Positions 24,650 to 36,600 of a DNA stretch of 64,000 bases are shown here, in pieces. Position numbers and translations under genes: made by a program. Position 1 is the stretch's first letter. Every line of letters starts with the position of its first letter. This DNA comes from Achromobacter spanius (lineage in GTDB: Bacteria > Pseudomonadota > Gammaproteobacteria > Burkholderiales > Burkholderiaceae_B). The notes under the pieces were generated by a model that ran no database searches, was not told the DNA's origin, and saw nothing but the letters and a program-made list of their open reading frames with translations. The DNA is taken from assembly GCF_029637605.1 (NCBI RefSeq), contig NZ_CP121261.1:4030001-4094000 (forward strand), given 5' to 3'.

Positions 24650-27600
24650 TGGTTTCCCCAATCTGCGGAATCAACTTCAATCTTTGAGATGGAACTCTTT
24701 TTGTCTCGTAACGAATTTGGCAGCACTGATGGAACAACCTTCACTTCACGACCTAATATCCTCGCAGCGATATATCTGTGATTTCCGTCAACAATCACAT
24801 CTCCATCCATCTTAATCGGCGGCGAAACTTCCCCGGCCAGCAACCTGTCAACATATCGTTGAATCGCCGGCAAGGATACTGCTCCTTGTATCCCAAAAGC
24901 GGGATCACCACGTAAGGCTCGTTCAACAACGTCGGGGGTTACTTCAACACCCGAGGATACATACGGCGTTCCTATTCTTTGCCCGTGCCCTTGCTGGAAA
25001 ATTATGGTCGACTGGGCAGCCCCCGGAATGGGAGAAATCATCGTAGCCCCACCCGAAGGCCCATTATTCTCCTGTCCCGGCACCCCAATCGACCCAACCG
25101 GCTCACCTGGCCAACTCGGGATCTCCGACCCAAACGTCTCCTTCTCGGAAGGCATCGGCGGCGGCGTGTCCACCCTCACCACCTCGCCAGGCTTACCCGG
25201 CAGCGCCGTCTCGCGCCCCACCGCGCTGCCCACGAATTCCGACACCCAGTTTCCTACCGCGTCAGACGCAGCGGTAATGCCCACCAGCGCAGCCGTTCCC
25301 ACATAGATGGCGCCGTCCTTCATTTGCACTGCCACGTAGACGGTCTTGTCCGACACATACGTGACCGCCCGCTGGCAGCTCGGCGTCGTTGCACACTTGG
25401 CCGCCGCTGCGCTAACCGCAGGGATTGCGAACTGCCCCCAGTTCTGCGACGTTTCCAGCCCCGCCGCAGTACCCGCCGTTGCCGCATCCGCTCCCGCAGC
25501 GCTCGCTATGCCAGCCACCAGACTTGTGACCAGATTGCGCCGCGCGTCGACTTGCTCGGGGGTTAGGCCCTCGGGCGAGCCCATCAGGCTGTTGAGGATG
25601 CTGCCCGCACTCGCGCCCAAGGCGCCCGAAGCGCAGGCTGCACCTTGGCCTGCGGCGCCTGCGCATCCCACGATGCCGTGCAACGCCGCGCGTGCAGCCT
25701 CCGCTTGCGGATCCCTGCCTAGGCTATCGGCGATCTGCTTGACCTGGGCTGCCCCAAGGCCTTGAAGGAAGTTCACCGCGGCCGACTGCACGAATGCGCT
25801 GGTCGATCCCGTCACGTTTGCACCGGCCCCGCCCGACAACGCTAACAAGACCAAGCCGTACTTGCCACCAGCACTCCAATCCCGAGCGCGCTGCACTTGA
25901 TCCATGAGCGCGCTCATGCTTGCCGCGTCGTTGGCCCCGCCTGTATCGATCGCGTCAGATAGCGCCTTCTCTGCCGCCTGCTTCTCCTTCGCCCGATTCG
26001 TCAAAAACTGCCCCATCTGCCGACTGGCTTCTGACGCAATCTCGAACCCGGCCTCGATCTTCTCCTTATCAAAGATCGGCTTCAGCGCATTCAACGTATC
26101 GGACGTATCCCGGTTCAACGCCGCGATCGTCTCCGCCGCCGTCTTGCCGGTCAGGGCAATTTGCCCAGCGCCATCACGAATGACTACGCTGCCGCCGCTG
26201 ATGGCGCTGTGTGTAGTCGAATTGGCATTCCCAGAAGCCGCAACAACCACGGGCATACCAGCAGACGCTCCGTTGCTGCTTGTCGGCAAGCTCGTACCAG
26301 GCACTTTGTCCGCGCCGCCTGCCGCCTGGCCTTTCGAGTTCGTCCCAACATCGCCCTTTTTCGCGTCCCCTTCCCCGCTGCCTCCCCAGCTATATCCGCC
26401 GCTCAACGCAACCTGATCTGCCTTGTAGCGCGCCATGTTCTGCAAGTCTTTGACGACAAGCGTGCCGGTGGACAGCTCATTCAGACCGTCCGCGACAGCT
26501 TGGTCACTGCTCGATACGACGCCACCAGTCAACGTGGTGTTCTGACCAACGTTCACCAGAAAACCGCCATCACCCGCTTTCAGCCCCGCCTGCTGTGTGG
26601 CGGACTGGAAATTGCTGTCCATCCGGCCTTGCGAGACGTTGCCGGAGACGGAACTTTTGCAGTAGCCGTAGATGCAAATACTTGCTTGGACGCCAGCACT
26701 TTGCTGCTTGGAAACGTAGGTGCTGGTATCTTGCAGAGTCTCAATTTGAAGGTTCTTGCCGACCGAGGCGATGATCTGATCGGCGCTTGCTATCGCGCCG
26801 ATCAGCGAGGTATCCCCGCCCGATTGCAACGTCAGCACGTTGCCAGCAGTGACATCGGTATACGTCCAATTAGCGTCTTTACCGTCTGCGCGCCCTCGGC
26901 CACCACCGGCACTAAGGTTCAGCATCACGCCAATACCGTCTTCGCTGTTCGCTGACACGCCAATGCCGACGCTACCGCTGTAGCTCTTGTTCTTCGTGTG
27001 TTGCTCAAAGGTGTTCTGCGCAGCTTGCAGCAGAATGTCGCCATCTGCCTTGATGATGGTGTTGTTCCCTGCTGACAGGCGTGAACCTGTGACGGTGACG
27101 TCGGACGCGGAGCCGGCTCCCTTGGCGACGATGGTCAGGTCTTTGCCCGCCGCCACGGTAGAGCCCAAAGCGGAAGACGACGCGCGATCTGTCGTGCTTT
27201 GGCTCTTGCTCACTCCAAAGTTGATACTGACGCTCACGCCGCCAGCGCTCTTGGGATCGGCCGCGACTGCGTCATAAGCGTTGGCCGCAGCAAGGCCGGT
27301 CGTCGCCAACGCCAATCCTTGCATGACCTTGTTGTCGGTCCTGCCCGCTGCATCCCCCATTCTTCCCGCGGTTTGCATTGCATCGACCAAAGGCGTGTTG
27401 GCATTAATGCTCAACCCCGTCTGCTTGATCTCATGGAATTCCTTCTCTTTCGTGGTGTCCAGCGCCGCGCCGATGTTGACTTCCTTGCCGATCAGCGTGA
27501 TGTCGCCCCGGCGCGCGATGACGTTGCCGCCCTTGATGTTGAGAGCGCTGCCGGCGTTGATCAGCACGTCGCCTTCGACGCTGCCGACGGTGCTGGCGTT

Positions 27601-30600
27601 GTGGAATACCTTCTTGCTATCAAGCGAATCTGTCTGCTTGCTGGTGCCATAGCTCAAACCACCCATGGCCCCAAAGCCCGACTTCTTGACCATCTTGTAG
27701 TCGTAGCTGTCCTCGGCGTTCTGGCCGGGCAGGATGTTCACGTCGCGCTTGGCGGACATCACCAAGTCCTTCTGCGCGCCGGTGTTCGAACCGGCCACGT
27801 TCAAGTCGCGCCCGGCCATCAGGACGGCGGTGTCGCCAGTGAAAGTCGAACCCTTGGCCTGCTCCCAATCCGTCGAATTGATGATGTGCGTGGTCTTCGA
27901 CGACAAGAAACCGCGCTTTTTATAGTGAAGTTCGTCGTACGCCGAACCGGACTCCACGCCGGCTGTCAGATTGATGTCGCGGCCGGCGCCCACGGCCAAC
28001 TTCTTGTCGGCGGTGACATCAGCCGCACGCGCGTTCACGTCTTGCCCCGCGATCAGCGTCAGGTTGCCGCCTGCGGCAATCGACGAACCGATCTCTTTGC
28101 TGGTGCTCAGGTCGTGGCGGTTTTTCTTGTTGATGACGATCGACTCGCCGTGGCGTTCCGTCAGGGTTTCCAGATTGATGTCGCGGCCGGCTTGCAACCC
28201 GGCGTTGCGCTCGGCGTTGACTTGCGCGGCGGTCAGGTTGATGTCGCGACCGGCTCGCATGTTCAGGTCACCCGCGTCCACGCGGGCCACGCCCGTGACG
28301 TGCGAACCCCAGGTGCTGCCGAAGTTCTCGGACGCCGCCGTCGAGGTCAAGGCGATGTCGCGCCCCGCCTTCAGCGTGACGGCATCGCCCTTAATCCGCG
28401 AGGCAAGGTTGGTCAGGTTGGTGCGCGCGGACAGATCCACGGTGGCGCCCTGGACCAGGCCGCCGGCCTGGTTGACGATGTTGGACGCGCTCATGACGGT
28501 GGCATGGCGCGCGCCGATCGTGCCGCTGTTGTCGATATTGCCGTCGGCGACGAGCTTGACGTCGCGCCCGGCCATCAAGGTGCCGTCGCCTTTCAAGTCG
28601 TTCTTGCGGACCAGCAGGTAGACCTTGGGCACCAGCACCGTCTCGGCACTGCCGTCGGGCAGGGTGACCGTCTGCGCCACCAGCCAGACCAGATCGGTCT
28701 TGAGCTGGCGTTGTTGCGCGTCGGTCAACGCCACGCCCACCTGCACGTTGTGGTCTCGAGCGAATTGCGCGCCCGCGGCCAGCAAGGCCTTGTACTGGCT
28801 GTCGTTGTCGCCAAAGCGTTCCAGGAAGCGCTGGCCGGTGGTGGCCAGGATCTGGTCGGATACGAGTTTTTGCTCGTAGAAGCCGTCACCCAAACGCTTG
28901 GGTTGACCCGATGGCGTCAGGAACCTGGCGCCCTTGGGCACCAGGGTGTCCCAACCTGCCAGCCGCGCGCTGGACAGCGTCTTGCCGCCTTGCACGTCGT
29001 GGCCGGCGATGGTGCTGCCGCTGCCCAGGGCAGCGCCATGTACCGAAGAGGCCGCTGGGGCGTCCAGCCGTTGCGCGTCCCCGCCGGAGCCGGCGCCCAC
29101 AGCGGGGCCTGCCGCCGCTTGCGGCGTGACGGTGCCGGCGCTGATGGCGGCTTGGACCAGGCTTGCGTCGGCGGGTTGATCGACGCGCGGGCCGGTGAGC
29201 CCGCCGCCCGCGCCTGCGCCACCTGCGATGGAGGTATCCGGCAGCGCGCCCGGCTGGCGCAACAGCTCGAACAGATAGTCGCTGGACACGGTCGGCCGTT
29301 GGCCGATGAAGCGCGGGTCGGTCGCAACGAGGTAAGGCGCGTCGGGCCGCTGGTTTACCGCAAAAAGCTGGCTGTCTGGAATGCTGGCCGGGTTGGAGAC
29401 GGTGCGCACGACCGTGCCGCCGGGCAGGTCCAGGCTGGCGACCAACACGGGGCCCGGTGTGCCGACACCGGTGGGGCCGGGCGCCGATCCGCCTAGCGTG
29501 ACGTTGGTGTATCCGCCCGAGGTCCCGACGGGCAGTTCAATGCCCTGCGCCGCCAGCTTGGCGGTGTACGGAACCGAGGTTTCATAGCGATAACTGGAGC
29601 GCGGCTGCGAAAGCGTGGCCCTGCCCTCGCGCGTGATGGTGCGCTGACCGCTGGCGCCAACGTTATGGATGGCCGAGCCCGCCACACTCAGCGCGCCGCC
29701 GGCGGCGATCTGGCTTTTGTCGTTAGTGACCGTGCCAGCCAGCGTCATGGCGCCGCCCGACAGGATCTTGCCCGGGTCCGACGACAGCGTGCGGGTCTCG
29801 GTGACCGTTTCGTTGACCTGGTAATAGGTCAGCGAGCCGACCAGGCGGTTGTTGAAATCAGCGTTGAATTCGCGGATGCGGGCGTTCAGTTCCAGGTGCG
29901 GTGTTTTGTACGCGGCATAGGCCGCTTCATAGGCTTTGCGGCGTGCGGCTTCCGCCACGCAGGCCGGGCGGTTGCCAATGCACGGGGATGCAGGAGGAAC
30001 CCAAATCGGAAGCGTGCCCGTGGGCGGGGTAACGCCGAAGACGGCCCATATGCGGGCGTCCGAGGCATAGAGGAATTTTTCCGGCTCGTCCCAGCAGGGA
30101 CCGCCCGCGTCTCCGCCGCTACAACCGCTATTGGCGGGGGTATAAGTCGGGGCTATAGGCGAACTCACGCGCGCCTTGCGCTTTCCGCCCGGCGTGTAGT
30201 CGAACGGCGGGCCATACCGCGCCTGCGGATATTTGGCGGACGGCAACAGGAACATGCGTTCGGGGTCGTCGTTTAGCCACGCCGGGTCCTTGCTGCACAT
30301 CGGCGTGACTTCGTCGCACAGCCAGTTGGTCTCGGCGTCGTACATATCCGTGCTGCCGGCCGGGGTGAAGTACACCTTGGCCTGGGACGACACCTGCACG
30401 GTCTGGCTGGCGTAGTTGGCGTTATGGTTATGCAGCGATGCCGCCGAGATGCGGGCGTTGCCCGCCGCTTCGATGGTGGCGCCGGTGTTCAGCAGCGATG
30501 CGGCCTGGCCCACGGCATTGCCGCCGGCATCCAGCGCCCCGCCGGTGGCGAGGTCTGCCCCGGCATAGATCAGCGCATGCGCGCGATTTACCAGCGTAGC

Positions 30601-33600
30601 CACGCCCAAATCCATGGCGCCCCGAGACGCAATGACGGCACCGCCACCCGTACCGGCGCGGTTCACCAGCGTATTGGCCAGGATCGCGACCTTGTCGCCG
30701 TAGATGCGGGCCAGGTTATCCACGCTGCCCGCGTTGATGCGCGTGACCGCGCCATCGATCAGGCCGGCATTGATCAGGTCGTGCGCGACGGTGATGGTGT
30801 TGGCGCCGCCCGCCAGAAGCTGACCGGTGGCGTGGTTGGTGAGCGAGTTCGCCTTGATGTTCAGGTCGCGCCCGGCGCTGATGGTTGCACTGTTGTCCAC
30901 CGCGCCACCCACGGACAGGTTCATGTCGCGGCCACTGGACAGGTCGCCCGGCTGGTTCAGCGCGCCCGCATAGTGAAAGCTCAGGTCGCCCGCGGATTGC
31001 AGCGTGCCCAAGCCATGCAGCACGTGCGCGATGACTGTGAGGCTGTTGCCGCCCAGCAGCTTGCCCTGGCCGTTCTTCAGCGTATCCGCCACGATGTGGG
31101 CGTTGCCTTGGGCGGCTACCTCGCCGCCCTGGTTGTCGAGTTCGCGGGTGGTCAGGGTCAGGTTGTGACCCGCCTGGATGGAGCCGCCCTGGTTGTTGAC
31201 GCGGTCCGCCACAATGGTGACCACTTTGCCCAACACGCCCTGGGGTGCCGACTTTGCTGCCGACTTTGCTGCCTCCAGCGTCGCGCTGTTGTCCAGCGTG
31301 GCCGAGGTCAGCGTCAAGGCGTTGTCGGCCTGGATCAAGCCACTGTGGTTATCCACCGCGCCGCTGGCGTTGATGACAAGATTGCCGCCCGCCAGCGTGC
31401 CCGCGCGGTTGATGACCGTTGCGGCATCGACTCGCATGTCACCCGCCGCGGCGATCAGCCCTTCGGCGTTGTTGAGTTCGCCGCTTAGAGCCAGACGGGC
31501 GTCGCCCGTCGAGGTGAGTTTGCCTGCCTGATTGCGCAGATTGGCGGCCGAGATGTCCAAGCCGCCGCCTTGTACGACGGCATGGCGCGTGTCGATGGCG
31601 CCTGGCGTGCCTAGCTTGACGTTGCCCACGGCCGAGAGCGTGCCGTGCGTCAGGTCCAGGCCGCCAGCGGTAAGGCTCAGGTCCTTGCCCGCAAGGCTGG
31701 TGCCGGGGTGGACGATGGTGCCGGCCGCAAGCGTCAGGCTGCCCGGCTGCTTGAGCGCGCCGTCACCATCCACGCCTGCCACGAGACGGCCGGCGTTGCT
31801 CAGTAGGCCCGGCGTGGTGACGAGCAGGTCGCCTCCCGCCAGGACCGAGCCCGGGTTCAGCAAGGTCTTGCCCGCGCGCACGCTAGCGTCTTCCTGGGCG
31901 GACACCACGCCAGCGTTGGCCAGCGCACCACCCGCCTGCAAATCCAGGCCTCGGTTTGATTGAAGACGGCCCTCGGCCGCGACGGCCAGGTCACCCGCCG
32001 CGCGAGCCGTCAGGTCGCCCGCCTGGGTGGCGGCGATGCCGCCGAGCGTGGCGTCGGTGCCTGCACGCAACGCCATGCCCTGGCCCGCTGCCAGCGAACC
32101 CTGCGTGCGCAGTGCCGCGCCGGCCTTGGCCGTCAGCGTGCCGCTGGCCTGCACGGTTGATGCCGCGCCCAATGCCAGGTCGCCCCGCTGCGAGGTCAAC
32201 GTCAGGTTGCCGTTCAGCGCGGCAACCGTGCCGTCCACCGTCAAGTCGGTGCCAGCGATCAGCGCTTGCGACTGCCCGGCCAACAGGCGACCTGCGGCAA
32301 GCAAGGCGCCTTGCGCGGTGGCGGCAAGCGTGCCGCCTGCTTGCGCAAGACCGGTTGCCGCAACGCTCAGGTCGCGTCCGGTCAAGGTCAGGTTGGCGTC
32401 GGATGCGGCGGTGCCGTTTATGCGCAAGTCACGCGCGGCGGCCAATGCCATATCGGCCACCGAACTCAGGGCACCCGTGGCGTTCAGGTCGCGACCGGCA
32501 CGCGCGGTCAGTGTGCCCGCGGCCTGGACCTGTGCACCTTGCTTGACGGTCAAATCGTGTTGCGCCGTGATCAGTGCATCGCCTGCCGCGCGCTCGCCCA
32601 ACGCTGCCACCACGCCGCCCAATCGGGCGCTTGCGCCCGCAGCCAGCGTGAGGCCGCCGCCCGCAGCAATGGCGCCGTCGGAATCCAGGTCCGCGCCCGC
32701 GCTTGCAGCGAGGTTGTCAGAGGCTTGCATCCGGCCGGCGGCGCCCACTTGCAGATTGGCGCCGGCGTCGGCTTGCAAGCTACCCGCCAGGGCGGTCGCG
32801 ATGCCGTCGATGTTGATGTCGCGGGTCGCCTTCAAGGCGATGGGTGAGCCGGCGGTGACGATGCCCGTGTCCGTGATGGACAGATCGCGGCCGGCCTGCG
32901 CGTGTAGCGTGCCGCCCGAGGCGGCACTGGCGCTCCTGGCGCTCTGAGTGCCCGCTCCCTGAGTGCCCGCGCTCTGAGTATCCGCTCCTTGAGTGCCCGC
33001 TCCCCGAGTGCCCGCGCCCTCTGCGGTGCCGGCCGTGCCGGCGATGCGCAGGTCTTGGCCGGCGCTCATCAGCAACTTGCCGCTGCCTTGGGCCAGCGCA
33101 TTTTCAGCCACCGCCAGATTTCTGCCGGCATCGATTGCGAGCGCTCCGTTGGCGACTGTCTTACCAGTCAGTTCAGCGTCCTTGCCCGCCGTCAGCACGA
33201 TGTCCGTTTCGCTGGAAACACTGCCCGCTGCAAGCAGCTTGCCGCCCGCCCGTGCATCCAGTTTTCCCCCGGCTTGCAGCGCGCTTGCGCCGCCCAGCGT
33301 CATGTCACCGCCACTGCTGGCGACAAGTGCGTCCTTGTCGGCCAGCACGGTGCCCTCGACCGTCAGGTCGTTTTGCACCTGCACCTGCGCCGATTGTCCG
33401 GCAACAAGCATGCCGGCAAGCGTTGCGGTGTCCGCGTTGACAGCAATCGCGCCGTCGGCCTGCAGGCGCGAGTCCGCCCGCGCCGTCAATACGCCGCCCA
33501 CGTTTGCACTGAGTGCTCCCGTCGCCAGCGTCTGCCCGGCCACCGTCATGTTGGCGGCCGCATCCAGGACCAGATCGGCAAGGGACGACATCGTGCCCGC

Positions 33601-36600
33601 CGCCATCAGCGATGCGCCCGCGCGCGCCAGCAAGGCGCCGCCCGCAAAGGCCTGGCTGTCAGACGACAGCGTCAGGTCTTGTCCGGCAATCAACTGCAAC
33701 GGCCCCTTGGCCGATGCCGCCGTGCCCGTCATGGCCAGCGCGCCGCCAGCCTGGATGGACGTGCCCCGGTCGCCGCGCACGGCGCCCGCGACCGTTGCGT
33801 CGCCCAAAGCGTGGATTTGCGTCTTCTTGGACGCCTCCAACTGCCCGGCCGCACCGACCCTGATGTTGTTGCCCGCGTTGAGATTCAGCGAGCCATCCAC
33901 GCCCACCTTGCCGGTAACTCCGGCATCGCGCTCAGCGCGCAGTAGCGCATCGCCTTTGGATACCAGCACGCCGTGGACCGCAAGATCGCGCCCCGACTGC
34001 CCCTGGACGTTCATCCCTTGCAACTGGCTGCCCACGCCCAGCAGCAGATCGTTGCCGCTCTTCAGGTCCAGCGTGCCACCTTCGGCCAGCGCGTTGCCCT
34101 CCACGCGCAGGTCGCGCACGGCAGCCAGCGCCATGCCGCGCTCGGACAAGGCCGTGCCTGCAATGGTCAGGTCCTGGCCCGCGTTCAGCGCCATCGCGCC
34201 GTCGGACTGCAGATGCGAACCGCTTGCCGTGGTCAAGGACTGACCCGCTTGCACGTCCAGCGCGCCTGCGGCGTAAAGCTGGTTGCTGATGCTGGCATTG
34301 CGCGCGGCCTGCAACGTCAATGCCTTCAACGAGCTGACCGTACCCGCCACGTGCAGGTCGCCATCGGTCTTGGCCCGCAGGGGTCCTGCTGCCGCCATGC
34401 GCGCCAAGGCGCCCACGGACAGGTCACCGCCCGCGCTCAGGTCCAGTCCGCCAACGCTGGCGGTCAGTGCGCCGTCCACCGTCAACGCACCCACCGCGGC
34501 CAGCGTCATATCGCCATTGCCGCGCCACGCGCCGGACAAGCGCATAGCGTTACCGGCTGCTGCCCGCGACGCGCCTTCTGCTTCCCACTGCGCCGCCTTG
34601 CTCATGTTGAGATCGCGCGCGGCAACGAGAGACACGTCGCCGCTTGCCAGCGCGGTGCTGTCAACGCGCGCATCACGGCCCGCGGCCAGTTCGATACCGC
34701 CGCGTGACCCCATCGTGCCTGCCGCGTAGAGATCGCTGCCCGCCGTTGCCGAGATGCCCTCGCCTTGCGTACGGCTGGACTCGCCCAGCCGCAGCGCCTT
34801 GCCCGCGTTCAGCGCCAGTGCGCCGTCATAGGCCCGCGCGGCGCCATCTATGCGCAGGTCGTCGCCGGCGTCCAGCGTGATGCCTGCGTTGGCTTGCGCC
34901 TCGCCCGCCAAGAACAAGTCTTGGCCGGCCTGTAGCGTCATCGTGGCTTCTGATTGCAGGTGCGCCTCGGCGCTCGCCACGATTTTTCCGAACGCCTTGA
35001 GCGACAGCGGGCCGCTCGCCAACAGCTTGCCGTCCACTATGGCGTCATGTGCAGCTTGTGCCGTCAGCCCCGCCAACGACGACACCGTTCCCGCCGCGTT
35101 CAGCGCGCCCCCGGTGCGTAACGCCAGCGGCCCGGCCGCCTGCACACGGCCGCGGGCGCCGATGGACAGGTCACTGCCCGAACCCAGGTTCAAGGCCCCC
35201 CGCACCGCTTCAGCCGCACCGGTGATGTCCAGCTTGCTGGCCGCATTCACCTGTGCGCCAAGATTGCTGCGCAAGCTGCCCGCCAGCGTGATATCGCTGT
35301 CGCTCGACAAGGCCGCGCTGCCGGTCGCCTCGAAGGTGCCGGTGACATAGGCCGCATCCGCCGCCCGCAGCGTCAAGTCCCCATCGGCGCCAAGCTTGCC
35401 GCCCAGCATCGCGCGATTGCCCGCTGTCAGCACCGCCGCGCCCACAGCGGATACTTCGCCGCTGGTGTAAAGGTCACGTGACGCAGCAAAGGCAACGCCC
35501 AAACCTTGGACTTGGCTGGTTTCGCCCAAGCGCAAATCGTTGCGGCTGTTCAGATTCAGCGCGCCACCATGTGCCAGCGCTGATCCGTCCACATTCAAGT
35601 CGCGAGCCGCATCGATCGCGATAGCGCCATCGCTCACGGCCGACCCCGCAAGTTTGGCGTCCTGCCCTGCGCTCAGCGTCATGTTCTTGGCCGATTGCAG
35701 TTGCGCGGCTCCGCTCGTGCCCAAGCCCAGGCCCGCGCGCAAGGACAGCCTGTCGCCGGACAACAGTTGGCCACCGACGTTGATGTCGCGCGCCGCTGTC
35801 AGTGTTTGCGCGTCTTTGCTGGACAACGCCCCATCTACCGTCAACGCGCCGCCGCTCTTGCCCTGTAATGCGCCACCCGCCACTGCCTTGCCCTGCTTGC
35901 CGACCGACAGTTCTTTGCCTGCCAGCATATCCAGCCCGCCTTGCGCGACAGAGATTTCGCCGTCCAGGCGCAATGCGCCCTTGGCTCCAATGCGGTTGCC
36001 TTCGTTGCTGCGCAGCGCGCCGGCAATCAGGATGTCTTGTCCCGCCAAGATGTCCGCGCTGCGTTCCGCCTCCACGCGCGCGCCCTGGGCCAGGGTGACG
36101 TTGCCCGCGCTTTGCAGATCCAGTTTTCCCGTCGCTTGCGCTTGGCCGCCGACCAAGGTGTCGCGACCCGCCGCCAAGACCATATCTCCACGCGAAGCCA
36201 TCGCGCCGTCAGCGATAAAATCGCCACCTGCCTGCGCGGACACGCCGTCGCCTTGGGTGCGGCTGGCCTTGCCCAGTTGCAAGGTATTGCCCGCGGTCAA
36301 CGCCAACGCGCCCGCGTAAGCGTGCGCCGCGCCATCGATGCGCAGGTCGCGCCCGGCATTCAGCATCAGACCCGCATTGGTTTGCGCCTCGCCCGCCAGG
36401 GACAAGTCTTTGCCGGCAAGCAGCGTCATTGCCCCTTCTGATTGCAGCCGCGCATTCGCGCCCGCCTTCACCTGGCCGTCGGCCTGAAGCAACAGAGACC
36501 CACCCGCCAACAATTTGCCGTCGACCTTGGCGTCACGCGCGGCCTGTGCACTCAGCGCCGCCATGGAAGACACCGTACCGGCCGCGTTCAACGCACCTTC

